DNA of 20,565 nt from Marinobacter sp. (GTDB lineage Bacteria > Pseudomonadota > Gammaproteobacteria > Pseudomonadales > Oleiphilaceae), in NCBI GenBank assembly GCA_017643965.1, contig JAEPMM010000010.1, positions 1 through 20,565 of the forward strand, read 5' to 3'. This document shows, piece after piece, positions 1 to 6,812 of the stretch (position 1 is the first letter of the stretch; every line of letters begins with the position of its first letter). The notes beneath the pieces were generated by a model, which was not told the origin of the DNA, searched no databases, and saw only the letters and a list, made by a program, of their open reading frames with translations. A program made the translations under genes and the position numbers.

Positions 1-466
1 AGGGTGTGGCGGTCAGCCCGAGCACTTTGAGGGCGTCGTTCTGCTGCCGTAGCAGCTCGATGATCCGTTGATACTGGCTGGTTTCCTCACCGCTGACCCG
101 ATGGCACTCATCGATGATGACCAGCGAGTATTCATCGCGAAACTGATCAAGATTGGCCGATACCGACTGCACACTGGCAAAGGTCACCTGGTGCCGGCTT
201 TCCTTGCGCTTCAGGCCGGCGGAGAAAATGCCGCCCGTCAGCCCATAACTCTGGTATTTGGCGTGATTCTGCTCGACCAGCTCTTTGACGTGGGTCAGCA
301 CCAGAATCTTGCGCCTGGCAAGTCGCGCCAGCTCGGCAATAACCAGACTTTTACCGGCACCGGTGGGCAGTACGATGACGGCAGATTCATCGGACTGGCG
401 GAAATGGTTCAGCGTGGCCTCAACCGCTTCCTGCTGGTAAGGCCGCAGCGTGAAAGGTGCAGTCAT
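1..466 (-). CDS. radD: RadD (YejH)-like superfamily 2 DNA helicase, 5' part only
   Basis: This is the first 155 codons of a gene that runs off the left edge of the window. Reading the minus strand from ATG at 466 gives a Q-motif-like start (LRPYQQEAV, residues 7-15), Walker A PTGAGKS (34-40), a DECH Walker B (119-122) and motif III-like LTATP (151-155). The order and spacing, and the segments LAHV/LTHVKELVEQNHAKYQ and AGLKRKES, match RadD/YejH as I remember it. RadD is a superfamily 2 ATPase linked to double-strand-break and post-replication repair in E. coli, where it interacts with SSB. The start is 18 bp after the slyD stop and no promoter is visible in that gap, so it is probably cotranscribed with slyD. 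The helicase C-terminal domain is outside the window. Another SF2 helicase of the same shape is possible but less likely. Confidence 0.88.
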   Translation of the reverse strand, partial: MTAPFTLRPYQQEAVEATLNHFRQSDESAVIVLPTGAGKSLVIAELARLARRKILVLTHVKELVEQNHAKYQSYGLTGGIFSAGLKRKESRHQVTFASVQSVSANLDQFRDEYSLVIIDECHRVSGEETSQYQRIIELLRQQNDALKVLGLTATP

Positions 467-484
467 GTTGCCGGGTTTAATCGA

Positions 485-964
485 TCAATGATGCCCGCCC
501 GGCCCATGGGCGTGGCCGTGTGCGATCTCTTCCGCATCGGCGTCCCGCACTTCGATCACTTCGATATCGAAGGTCAGGGTTTTACCGGCCATCGGATGGT
601 TGGTGTCGACATCCGCAAACTTGAGGCCAACCTTGGCGACGACCACATGGCGCGGCCCCTGCTCGGTTTGCACCTGGGCGACCATGCCCGGCTTCCAGCG
701 TTTGGCACCCATCAAATGCTTGACCGGCACACGCTGCACCGCATCGGCCTTGCGCGGACCGTAGGCTTTGTCCGGAGCGACGGTGACACTGAACGTATCG
801 CCGGCGTCACGACCTTCCAGGGCTTCTTCCAGGCCTTTGATAATGCCGCCGTGGCCATGCAGGTAGGCGTTCGGCTCGCCGCCACGGGAGTTTTCAACTT
901 CGTTGCCCTGTTCATCACGGACGCTGTAATGAAACAGGACCACCTGATTCTTTTCGATTGGCAT
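485..964 (-). CDS. slyD: SlyD-like FKBP-type peptidyl-prolyl cis-trans isomerase
   Basis: The 159-residue protein is a cytoplasmic FKBP-type prolyl isomerase and chaperone. It shows the FKBP start (KNQVVLFHYSVRDEQG), the loop YLHGHGGIIKGLEEALEG (about 34-51), the insert-in-flap region, and a short His-rich tail (HGHAHGPGGHH). In E. coli SlyD a longer His/Cys-rich tail binds nickel; here the tail is short and lacks Cys, so metal binding may be weak. An ATG at 1036 is in frame, but the start at 964 is preferred. It begins MPIEKNQVV, has an AGAGAA-type ribosome site just upstream, and a TATAAT box at 995-1000 lies between the two candidates, so the longer form would start upstream of its own promoter. 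The radD-like gene follows 18 bp downstream. Confidence 0.92.
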   Translation of the reverse strand: MPIEKNQVVLFHYSVRDEQGNEVENSRGGEPNAYLHGHGGIIKGLEEALEGRDAGDTFSVTVAPDKAYGPRKADAVQRVPVKHLMGAKRWKPGMVAQVQTEQGPRHVVVAKVGLKFADVDTNHPMAGKTLTFDIEVIEVRDADAEEIAHGHAHGPGGHH

Positions 965-994
965 AGGGTTCTCTGCGACGGTTAAAGATAGGCC

Positions 995-1023
995 ATTATA
1001 GCCAGTCACGACGCAGACTTCAG
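995..1023 (-). promoter_or_regulatory. Predicted sigma70 promoter of slyD
   Basis: On the minus strand a perfect TATAAT (995-1000) is preceded after 17 bp by CTGAAG (1018-1023), a weak -35. The expected transcript start is near 988, giving a leader of about 24 nt before the slyD ATG at 964. The -35 is poor, so strength is uncertain. Confidence 0.55.
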
Positions 1024-1045
1024 GGATAGAAAACAAGGCCCCCGA

Positions 1046-1078
1046 TTTTCAGCCAGCTACCAGACAAGCGGCTGAAAA
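1046..1078. repeat. Inverted repeat at the end of the DUF1294 gene
   Basis: TTTTCAGCC (1046-1054) pairs perfectly with GGCTGAAAA (1070-1078), a 9-bp stem with a 15-nt loop that spans the stop codon of the DUF1294 gene. No run of T follows on either strand beyond the four in the stem, so it is at best an imperfect terminator or an mRNA 3'-end structure for the CopD/DUF1294 transcript. Confidence 0.35.
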
Positions 1079-1509
1079 GATCTCGACAAATCAAAGCCCA
1101 ATTGCTGCCGCAATGGGCCTGCCTCCGGAGCCAAAAGCAGCCACCCCAGAGTACCCAGGTTAGACAGAACCGCCAGCCAGAATACGAATTGATAGCTTCC
1201 CTTCCGCGTTTTATGCCGAAACACCTGTTGGGCCATCAGCGCACCAGGCCAGCCACAGCAAAGCTCGAAAAGGTGCAGCGTGTTCTCAGCAGTGCGTTGG
1301 GCACCCCGCTGCGCCGCCCGCTTGTCGATCCAGTACATTACAAACAAAACGAGACTGACTGCGCCGTAGACCGCCGGGATCGAGACCGGCAGATAGCCTT
1401 GATGAAACAGGCCCGCCAGAATGGCGAAAAACACCAGCACAACCACCGCGGCCAACCAGGCGCCCGAAGCGACGCTTGTACCAACTTTTGCCGCCCCATG
1501 CGAACTCAC
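1057..1509 (-). CDS. DUF1294 family membrane protein
   Basis: This 150-residue protein matches the DUF1294 family: two N-terminal hydrophobic helices (about 15-35 and 40-62), then the signature WIDKRAAQRGAQRTAE...LHLFELCCGWPGALMAQQVFRHKTRKGSYQ, and another hydrophobic helix. Function is unknown. Many DUF1294 proteins carry an N-terminal cold-shock domain; this one does not. The start is taken as GTG at 1509, which overlaps the TGA of the upstream CopD-like gene (GTGA), so the two are probably translationally coupled. An in-frame ATG much further upstream (1833) would overlap almost the whole CopD-like gene and is rejected. Confidence 0.8.
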   Translation of the reverse strand: MSSHGAAKVGTSVASGAWLAAVVVLVFFAILAGLFHQGYLPVSIPAVYGAVSLVLFVMYWIDKRAAQRGAQRTAENTLHLFELCCGWPGALMAQQVFRHKTRKGSYQFVFWLAVLSNLGTLGWLLLAPEAGPLRQQLGFDLSRSFQPLVW

Positions 1510-1961
1510 AGATACCGCCCACCCGCACCGACCACCACCACGATCAATCCAAGAACCAGGTTGATAGCCACCAGCTTGCGGATCTGCCCCACCTGACGCC
1601 CGCCTTCCTGGGGATCCTGGTTGGTAACGGCCTGCTTTAAGCGGCGGAATGGCGCAAAATAGACGTGGAAATACAGCAGGATCATCACAATCCCCAGCCC
1701 CTGCATCACGTGGATGTGCCAGCCGGCACCCGCCATGCCGCCGAACACGCTGAAGATCATCCAGTAACCGGTCACCAACAACAGAATCACCGCGGCCCAC
1801 ACCCACCGGAAAAACCGGGACAGGGTGGCACACCAGAGCGCGCCCCGCTGGGAGGCATCAATCACCTCCACTACCGCCGGCCGCATGGCCATGTAGGCGA
1901 AAAACATACCGCCAACCCAGATAACGGCAGAGAGAACGTGCAAAGCAATGGCCAGACTCAT
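1506..1961 (-). CDS. CopD-like family integral membrane protein
   Basis: The 151-residue protein has four clear hydrophobic helices (about 3-24, 49-70, 79-105 and 130-149). The first carries HVLSAVIWVGGMFFAYMA, a pattern typical of CopD/YkuM-type proteins, with His residues at helix ends (HIHVMQGLG, YFHVYFAPF) that could bind heme or copper. Small stand-alone CopD-like proteins are common in gammaproteobacteria and their substrate is not established; copper import and heme-linked electron transfer are both possible. The start at ATG 1961 is chosen because it opens directly on the first membrane helix and has a GGGGTTG stretch upstream; an upstream in-frame ATG (2036) would add a Cys-rich unconserved-looking tail. 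It is followed by the DUF1294 gene with a GTGA overlap. Confidence 0.8.
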   Translation of the reverse strand: MSLAIALHVLSAVIWVGGMFFAYMAMRPAVVEVIDASQRGALWCATLSRFFRWVWAAVILLLVTGYWMIFSVFGGMAGAGWHIHVMQGLGIVMILLYFHVYFAPFRRLKQAVTNQDPQEGGRQVGQIRKLVAINLVLGLIVVVVGAGGRYL

Positions 1962-2071
1962 AGAGCAACCCCGGAACAAACATGTGTGCGAAGAGCATAA
2001 GCTGCACTGGCGGCAACAAACAACAAGGCGCTCCACTAATCAGTAAAGAGGCTGGGCAAAAAGCCCTGGTT

Positions 2072-2845
2072 CTACGTTTGCGGCCGCTCACGCCGCTGGG
2101 CGCGGGCCAGCCGGCGAATTTCTTCTTCGCGCTCGTCCAGTACACTCTGCACAAAACGGATGTGCTCACCCGCAATGCGCCTGGCATCCTCGGCACGGCC
2201 CTCCATGATCGCGTCAAACAGGGCCTGGTGCTGCGCAATCAGGGTGTGCCGGGCATCGCTGCGCAGGGCATACATGCCGCCAATATTGGTCACCACGCTG
2301 CGCTTGAGCAGATCGAACAATCCACGAATGGTGTGCAGCAGCACCAGATTGTGACTGGCCTGGGCAATCGCCAGATGAAAACGCGCATCGGCGGCGCCTT
2401 CTTCTTCCCGGCTTGCCTTGGGCTCGCGGGCATAGCAGGCCTGCAGTTCATCAAAAGCAAGCTGCAGCTGCTGTCGATCAAGGTCCGTGGCACGGCGGGC
2501 GGCGTAATAGGCGCAATCCGCTTCCAGTGTATGACGAAACTCCAGCAGGTCGCGGCGGGCTTCGGGGCGGCTTTCCAACAGGTTCATCAAAGGATCACTG
2601 AAGCTCGAGCCCAGGGAATCACTCACGTAATTGCCGCCGCCCTGGCGACTGATCACCAAGCCCCTGGCGGCCAGCTTTTGCACCGCCTCGCGCACCGACG
2701 GCCGCGACACGCCAAATTGCTCCGCCAGGGCCCGTTCGGCAGGCAAGCGCTGGCCCGGCTGCAGCGTGCCTTCCAGAATCAAGGTTTCCAATTGCTCTAC
2801 GATGTCGTCTGAGAGCCGGTGCTGGCGAATAGGCCCCACTTCCAT
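2072..2845 (-). CDS. lldR: LldR-like FadR/GntR-family transcriptional regulator
   Basis: This 257-residue regulator has a GntR winged-helix domain (about 8-75: LSDDIVEQLETLILEG, LPAERALAEQFGVSRPSVREAVQKLAARGLV, SRQGGGNYV) and an all-helical FCD domain (about 98-225: EFRHTLEADCAYYAARRAT, DARFHLAIAQASHNLVLLHTIRG, EHQALFDAI-like HQALFDAI, HIRFV) with the His/Asp residues that bind metal and ligand in FCD proteins. Sequence feel and the divergent lldD point to LldR, the L-lactate-responsive repressor. The start at 2845 has AGGA six bases upstream; an in-frame ATG at 2875 would lie inside the predicted promoter. A candidate operator (2856-2868) lies between the predicted promoter and the start, implying autoregulation. 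Confidence 0.87.
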   Translation of the reverse strand: MEVGPIRQHRLSDDIVEQLETLILEGTLQPGQRLPAERALAEQFGVSRPSVREAVQKLAARGLVISRQGGGNYVSDSLGSSFSDPLMNLLESRPEARRDLLEFRHTLEADCAYYAARRATDLDRQQLQLAFDELQACYAREPKASREEEGAADARFHLAIAQASHNLVLLHTIRGLFDLLKRSVVTNIGGMYALRSDARHTLIAQHQALFDAIMEGRAEDARRIAGEHIRFVQSVLDEREEEIRRLARAQRRERPQT

Positions 2846-2855
2846 CACGGATCCT

Positions 2856-2868
2856 TTGGTCTTACCAA
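2856..2868. promoter_or_regulatory. Candidate LldR operator O1, at the lldR start site
   Basis: TTGGTCTTACCAA is a perfect palindrome (arms TTGGT/ACCAA, 3-bp centre) of the FadR-GntR operator type TNGTNNNACNA. It lies just downstream of the predicted lldR transcript start (about 2871) and shares the half-site CTTACCAAT with the second site at 2993-3009, 139 bp away centre to centre. Confidence 0.68.
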
Positions 2869-2877
2869 TATACAAAA

Positions 2878-2906
2878 ATCATAAACAATGACCGACTCAT
2901 GATCAA
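2878..2906 (-). promoter_or_regulatory. Predicted sigma70 promoter of lldR
   Basis: On the minus strand TTGATC (-35, 2901-2906) and TATGAT (-10, 2878-2883) are separated by exactly 17 bp. The expected start is near 2871, immediately before operator O1. Confidence 0.55.
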
Positions 2907-2945
2907 TGAAAACCCTCCGCCTTTACAAAAAGTGCATTGCCGCGT

Positions 2946-2974
2946 TTGACACAGCATTGATGCTTTTTTAATCT
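2946..2974 (+). promoter_or_regulatory. Predicted sigma70 promoter of lldD
   Basis: A consensus TTGACA (2946-2951) is followed after 17 bp by TAATCT (2969-2974). The transcript would start near 2981, leaving an 80-nt leader that contains operator O2. Confidence 0.62.
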
Positions 2975-2992
2975 AGCCAGACAAGAGCAAGC

Positions 2993-3009
2993 AATTGGCC
3001 TTACCAATT
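2993..3009. promoter_or_regulatory. Candidate LldR operator O2, in the lldD leader
   Basis: AATTGGCCTTACCAATT is a 17-bp inverted repeat with perfect 6-bp arms around a 5-bp centre. It strongly resembles the LldR sites known from enteric and pseudomonad lactate operons. It starts about 12 bp after the predicted lldD transcript start, a position suited to roadblock or looping repression with O1. Confidence 0.7.
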
Positions 3010-3061
3010 TACGAGTCCCGTCCAAAACACCGGCTATCAGAGAGCCTTTGAGGAATCCGCG

Positions 3062-4201
3062 ATGATCATTTCCGCCTCGACCGACTACCGCGCTGCCGCC
3101 CAGCGCCGCCTGCCCCCCTTTCTATTTCATTACATCGATGGCGGCGCCTACAACGAGCACACTCTCAAGCGCAACGTCGCGGACCTGGCCGACATCGCTT
3201 TGCGCCAGAGGGTTCTCAAGAACATGGAAGACCTGAACCTGGAAACCAGTCTGTTTGACGAGACTCTGAACATGCCAGTGGTTCTGTCACCCGTGGGGCT
3301 GACCGGCATGTGCGCCCGTCGGGGCGAGGTGCAGGCAGCGCGCGCGGCAGAGGGCAAAGGCATTCCCTTTACCCTGTCCACCGTCTCGGTCTGCCCGATT
3401 GAGGAAGTCGCTCCGGCAATTAACCGCCCCATGTGGTTCCAGCTCTACGTGCTCAAGGACCGCGGCTTTATGAAGAACGCGCTGGAACGTGCCAGGGCCG
3501 CCGGCGTCAAAACCCTGGTGTTTACCGTTGACATGCCCGTGCCGGGTGCCCGCTACCGCGACGCACACTCCGGCATGAGCGGCCCCAACGCGGCCATGCG
3601 CCGCTACCTGCAAGCCATGACGCATCCACGCTGGTCCTATGACGTGGGCCTGCGTGGCAAGCCCCACGATCTGGGCAACATTTCCGCCTACCGCGGCGAA
3701 TCGACCGGCCTGGAAGACTACATCGGCTGGCTCGGTAACAACTTTGACTCGTCTATTTCCTGGAAGGATCTGGAGTGGATTCGCGAATTCTGGGATGGCC
3801 CAATGCTCATTAAAGGCATTCTGGATGCGGATGATGCCCGGGATGCCGTGCGCTTCGGCGCAGACGGGGTGGTGGTTTCCAACCACGGTGGCCGTCAACT
3901 TGACGGCGTTCCATCCACCGCGCGGGCACTGCCGGCCATTGCCGATGCGGTCAAAGGCGACCTGAAAATTCTGGTGGATTCCGGCATTCGAACGGGACTG
4001 GACGTACTGCGCATGCTGGCGCTGGGTGACGATTGCACCATGCTCGGCCGTGCCTACATCTATGCCCTGGCGGTCAACGGCCAGGCCGGCGTCAGCAACC
4101 TACTGGAGTTGATCGAGAAAGAGATGCGGGTCGCTATGGTGCTTACCGGCGCCAAATCCATCAGCGAGATCAATGCCGACCTGCTGGTCCCTGAACCCTA
4201 G
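3062..4201 (+). CDS. lldD: L-lactate dehydrogenase (FMN-dependent, respiratory)
   Basis: The 379-residue protein is a full-length member of the FMN-dependent 2-hydroxy-acid oxidase family, closest to LldD, which oxidises L-lactate to pyruvate at the inner membrane and feeds electrons to the respiratory chain. Visible active-site features are Tyr24 in FHYIDGG, LSPVG (75-79), FQLYV with Tyr129, TVDMPVPGARYRD (155-167), Lys251 in MLIKGI, the catalytic His275 in SNHGGRQLDG, and VDSGIR (306-310... Asp at about 306). The ribosome site GAGGAA (3050-3055) sits well before ATG 3062. It is divergent from lldR and under the O2 operator. No lactate permease or D-lactate dehydrogenase gene adjoins it, so lactate uptake must be encoded elsewhere. 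Confidence 0.95.
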   Translation: MIISASTDYRAAAQRRLPPFLFHYIDGGAYNEHTLKRNVADLADIALRQRVLKNMEDLNLETSLFDETLNMPVVLSPVGLTGMCARRGEVQAARAAEGKGIPFTLSTVSVCPIEEVAPAINRPMWFQLYVLKDRGFMKNALERARAAGVKTLVFTVDMPVPGARYRDAHSGMSGPNAAMRRYLQAMTHPRWSYDVGLRGKPHDLGNISAYRGESTGLEDYIGWLGNNFDSSISWKDLEWIREFWDGPMLIKGILDADDARDAVRFGADGVVVSNHGGRQLDGVPSTARALPAIADAVKGDLKILVDSGIRTGLDVLRMLALGDDCTMLGRAYIYALAVNGQAGVSNLLELIEKEMRVAMVLTGAKSISEINADLLVPEP

Positions 4202-4235
4202 CGGTATTCAGACCACTTGGCGTTACCTGCGTCTC

Positions 4236-4258
4236 CTGGGGGCAAATCCGCCCCCCAG
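4236..4258. terminator. GC-rich stem-loop between convergent lldD and bcp
   Basis: CTGGGGG (4236-4242) pairs with CCCCCAG (4252-4258) around a 9-nt loop, between the 3' ends of lldD and bcp. It is placed where a bidirectional terminator is expected, but no T-run follows on either strand, so intrinsic termination is not certain. Confidence 0.4.
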
Positions 4259-4278
4259 TGGCATCGGCAAAGCACGCG

Positions 4279-4734
4279 TCAGGTCAGGTCATCCAGAATT
4301 TCCTGCACATGCTCGGCCGGCTTGACCTTGCCGTAATGGCGCAGAATCACCCCTTTCTCATCAATCAGAAAGGACTCTCGGTTAACCGACATCACCTGTT
4401 TACCGTACATGTTCTTCTGCTTGAGCACTTCGTACTGGTTTACCACCACTTCGTCCGGGTCTGCCAGAATCGGGAAGTTCAGCGACTCTTTGCGGGCAAA
4501 CTTTTCGTGTGACTTGACCGTGTCCCGGCTGACACCCAGTACCTTCACGCCCTGACTGCTGAGCTCATCCAGACGGTCCCGAAACTGCTGGGCTTCGGTG
4601 GTACAACCGGGCGTGGCGTCGCGTGGGTAAAAGTAGAGCAGCACTTTCTGCCCCTGGTAGTCAGACAGCGTGTGCGCTTTGTTGTCCTGGTCGTGCAGCG
4701 TGAAATCAGGTGCCGTTTTGCCTTCCCAACCCAT
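4279..4734 (-). CDS. bcp: Bcp/PrxQ-type thioredoxin-dependent peroxiredoxin, 1-Cys form
   Basis: The 151-residue protein is a Bcp-type peroxiredoxin, which reduces hydrogen peroxide and organic hydroperoxides in the cytoplasm. It shows APDFTL (8-13), YFYPRDATPGCTTEA with the peroxidatic Cys44, GVSRD, and NRESFLIDEKGVI. The residue five positions after the peroxidatic Cys, which is the resolving Cys in E. coli Bcp, is Gln, and there is no other Cys in the protein, so it must work as a 1-Cys enzyme relying on an external thiol. The start at 4734 (MGWEGKTAPDF) gives the usual length and has AGGGA upstream; an in-frame ATG at 4773 would add 13 residues unlike the family. Convergent with lldD. Confidence 0.92.
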   Translation of the reverse strand: MGWEGKTAPDFTLHDQDNKAHTLSDYQGQKVLLYFYPRDATPGCTTEAQQFRDRLDELSSQGVKVLGVSRDTVKSHEKFARKESLNFPILADPDEVVVNQYEVLKQKNMYGKQVMSVNRESFLIDEKGVILRHYGKVKPAEHVQEILDDLT

Positions 4735-4794
4735 CGTGTTTTGATCCCTGTTTAGTGATGTGTGCCGGTGCATCCGCCCCGGTTTCAGTGGTTC

Positions 4795-5097
4795 TTACGA
4801 AACCTGCGAGTATGCCGATCTGACCCGAGTCATGACAAGCCGCGCATCCTCCGCTTTCAGCCCCTGCTTGCGCAACTGCGGCATCACCATCGCACCCACC
4901 TTGTAGCAGCGGGACGGAGCAATACCGTGCTTTGAAAATACCTCTGCAATCGCTTGCGACCCGGCCTCCGGATCCGACCTGATCAGCTCGCCAATCTCCT
5001 CTGCGCAGGCTTGTTCGGCGGGGTTCGTCGTTTGTTTGCTGCGGCGGATCAGAAACACCGCAACCACCACAAACAGTCCAATGATCAGGAACTTCAT
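4795..5097 (-). CDS. Small membrane-anchored protein of unknown function
   Basis: I do not recognise this 100-residue protein. Residues 2-17 (KFLIIGLFVVVAVFLI) form one N-terminal hydrophobic helix followed by RRSK, suggesting an inner-membrane anchor with the rest in the cytoplasm. The soluble part is mixed helical, with two Cys (about 31 and 64) and a C-terminal segment rich in Arg and Leu. ATG 5097 has AAAGG upstream. It lies 40 bp after the HlyD-like gene and 60 bp before bcp on the same strand, so it could be cotranscribed with either; nothing in the sequence ties it to their functions. Confidence 0.7.
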   Translation of the reverse strand: MKFLIIGLFVVVAVFLIRRSKQTTNPAEQACAEEIGELIRSDPEAGSQAIAEVFSKHGIAPSRCYKVGAMVMPQLRKQGLKAEDARLVMTRVRSAYSQVS

Positions 5098-5137
5098 AAC
5101 GCCTTTGGCCTTATCTGTTACTCGTTAATGTTACCAA

Positions 5138-6265
5138 TCAATGATCCAGGTAAAGGTAGTGCTGCCAGCTCAACATTCTGAGAAGGAGCCTGCGCATGAT
5201 CGCCACATGGTGCATGTGGTCAGAATAAACCGCCACCTGGGCACTGACCCCGAGAGGCAAACTCTCGATCTCGCTGATATCGTCCATCTCCAGCACTACC
5301 AGCGTTTCATTATCCATTCTCCGGAACGCTTCGCCACCAATCAATTGCTGTCCCGCAGCCAACTGAGCTTCAGCCACGGCAGGCAGCACCTCAACCACCC
5401 GGGCCGGAAAAACCTGCCCGGGTAACGCGGTGAAGGTCAGTTCCGCCTCGTACCCCGGCTTCAGGCGCAACAAGGACTGCTGACGGAAGGCGGCCACGAA
5501 ACGGCGTTCTTCGTGATTTACAAAGTTAGCCACTGGCCTGAGAGGGAAAGGCACCGCCATCATTCCCGGGCGAACCGCCAATTGAGTCAGAAAGCCGTCC
5601 GTAGGTGCTCGCAGAACGGTATTCTCCAAATCAAAGCGTGCCTCCTCCAGCTGTGCCTCGATAGCGGCCACGGCCGGGTCCTGGCCATCCACTGAGCCGC
5701 TCAGTTGCGCCTCAGCTCTTTCCAGTGCCGCCCTGGCTGCATCGAGATCCGCATTGCTGGCCGCCACCTTCTGGCGCTGGGTATCGAGCTGCTGCTGACT
5801 GAAAGCAGAGGCCGCCCCCTCGTATCGGCGCAGGGTTTGTAACTCCTGATCCCTTGCAGCGGTTACCTGAACCACTCTCGCCCTGGCCTCGGAGACACTG
5901 GCAACATTAGAGGCCACCGACTGGCCCGTGTCCGCCAATTGGGCTTCCAGTTGACGGACACGGGCCATAACGCGAGTGTTGTCCAGAACGATCATGGGTT
6001 CCCCTGGTTTCAGGGGCGTATTGGGCGATGCTGGCACGTCCACCACTCTGGCTTTGATCTCCGGCACGATGGGAGTCACCACGTAAACCTGCCTGGCCTT
6101 GTGGGTAAACGGGTGGTTGTAATTCATCAACAGCACCAGCGTGCCCACCAGGACCACACCACCGAGTACTGCGGTAGGCACGGTCCACTTATTGAGAGGA
6201 ACTCGAAATACCTTGAAGATGAAAATACAGATAGCGGCATAGGTCAAAAGCAGAAGAAGGTCCAT
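5138..6265 (-). CDS. YiaV/YibH-like HlyD-family membrane fusion protein
   Basis: The 375-residue protein has two closely spaced N-terminal hydrophobic segments (about 2-19 and 29-47), then a HlyD-like periplasmic part: a first lipoyl half-domain (VTPIVPEIKARVVDVPASPNTPLKPGEPMIVLDN, about 64-97), an Ala/Gln/Glu-rich coiled-coil hairpin (about 100-215), a second lipoyl half-domain (NTVLRAPTDGFLTQLAVRPGMMAV) and beta-barrel segments. The double N-terminal helix and the preceding DUF3302 gene match the E. coli YiaW-YiaV and YibI-YibH pairs, whose transport partner and substrate are not known. Its ATG is 3 bp after the upstream gene's stop and has GAGGTGA within that gene's last codons, so the two are translated together. 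No MFS or ABC partner is nearby. Confidence 0.85.
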   Translation of the reverse strand: MDLLLLLTYAAICIFIFKVFRVPLNKWTVPTAVLGGVVLVGTLVLLMNYNHPFTHKARQVYVVTPIVPEIKARVVDVPASPNTPLKPGEPMIVLDNTRVMARVRQLEAQLADTGQSVASNVASVSEARARVVQVTAARDQELQTLRRYEGAASAFSQQQLDTQRQKVAASNADLDAARAALERAEAQLSGSVDGQDPAVAAIEAQLEEARFDLENTVLRAPTDGFLTQLAVRPGMMAVPFPLRPVANFVNHEERRFVAAFRQQSLLRLKPGYEAELTFTALPGQVFPARVVEVLPAVAEAQLAAGQQLIGGEAFRRMDNETLVVLEMDDISEIESLPLGVSAQVAVYSDHMHHVAIMRRLLLRMLSWQHYLYLDH

Positions 6266-6268
6266 AAT

Positions 6269-6613
6269 TCACTCACCTCTCTGCTTCTGCTCGAGAATTT
6301 CGAGACGCCTGGCCTGCTCCGCCAGTTTTTCATGCAACTCATTCACCAGGGTTTCATCCACAGGCTGCCGCTTTTCTGGCTGCTGAATACCCCAACCTCG
6401 GTCAGGGCGGTAAATCGTTGCCCAGATCCACAGGAACGGCCAGATGGCATGCAGGGTAAACAAGCTGACCCAGCCTGCCACATGAATGGCATCCTGATGG
6501 GGATGATCACGGTGTTTAGCAATTTCGTAGGGAATATCGTGGATGGCAATAACGCCATAAAACAGCACCAGAACCACGAAAATCAACAAGAACAGAGCGA
6601 CGTAGCTGAGCAT
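6269..6613 (-). CDS. YiaW/YibI-like DUF3302 inner-membrane protein
   Basis: The 114-residue protein has two hydrophobic helices (about 3-24 and 46-67) separated by a charged His-rich loop (HDIPYEIAKHRDHPHQDAIHVAGWVSLFTLHAIWPFLWIWA), then a polar tail ending in a short amphipathic, probably coiled-coil helix (about 88-112). This arrangement matches DUF3302. The family is nearly always found next to a YiaV-type HlyD protein, as here, and is presumed to assist it, though no biochemical role is established. The ribosome site AGGAG lies 7 bases before ATG 6613. It is the first gene of the minus-strand group and is divergent from the SDR gene. Confidence 0.85.
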   Translation of the reverse strand: MLSYVALFLLIFVVLVLFYGVIAIHDIPYEIAKHRDHPHQDAIHVAGWVSLFTLHAIWPFLWIWATIYRPDRGWGIQQPEKRQPVDETLVNELHEKLAEQARRLEILEQKQRGE

Positions 6614-6681
6614 CAGCGACTCCTTTTCACCAATAACAGATCTCTAACATGCGCAATGGTCACTAACAGGTTCACGTTTAG

Positions 6682-6697
6682 ATTAGTACATGCTAAT
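6682..6697. promoter_or_regulatory. Inverted repeat upstream of the DUF3302/HlyD operon
   Basis: ATTAGTACATGCTAAT has perfect 5-bp arms around a 6-bp centre. It lies 69 bp upstream of the DUF3302 start in a divergent intergenic region. A regulator site is possible, but no regulator in the window can be assigned to it and no convincing promoter was found for that operon. Confidence 0.35.
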
Positions 6698-6734
6698 GAG
6701 TGCTGCATGCGCGGGTGATTTCATTCTCCAAAAT

Positions 6735-6753
6735 AAGTAACCACTGGTTATTT
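6735..6753. promoter_or_regulatory. Imperfect inverted repeat overlapping the SDR -35 box
   Basis: AAGTAACC (6735-6742) and GGTTATTT (6746-6753) pair at 7 of 8 positions around ACT. It overlaps the start of the predicted -35 hexamer, where an activator or second repressor could act. Unassigned. Confidence 0.3.
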
Positions 6754-6779
6754 ACAACCAACGGACACCTCAGTATATT
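6751..6779 (+). promoter_or_regulatory. Predicted sigma70 promoter of the SDR-tetR-rlmF genes
   Basis: TTTACA (6751-6756) and TATATT (6774-6779) each match consensus at 5 of 6 positions and are separated by 17 bp. The transcript start is expected near 6786, inside the palindrome at 6778-6800. Confidence 0.65.
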
Positions 6780-6800
6780 AAGTGACCATCGTTCACTTAA
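6778..6800. promoter_or_regulatory. Candidate TetR operator over the SDR transcription start
   Basis: TTAAGTGA (6778-6785) and TCACTTAA (6793-6800) are perfect 8-bp inverted arms separated by 7 bp. The site overlaps the end of the -10 box and covers the expected transcript start, 13 bp before the SDR start codon. A TetR-family gene follows the SDR gene, so this is most simply its repressor site. The pairing of this regulator with this site is inferred from position alone. Confidence 0.68.
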
Positions 6801-6812
6801 ATGGAGCAGATC

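Noticed and set aside
68..985. Open plus-strand frame of 305 codons
   Set aside because: It lies antisense to radD and slyD, whose motifs are clear, and its translation resembles no family.
2048..2066. GGGC-AAAAA-GCCC mini-hairpin just after lldR
   Set aside because: The stem is only 4 bp and no clean T-run follows on the minus strand, so it is not called a terminator.
3287..3898. Open minus-strand frame of 203 codons inside lldD
   Set aside because: Antisense shadow of lldD with no ribosome site or recognisable motif.
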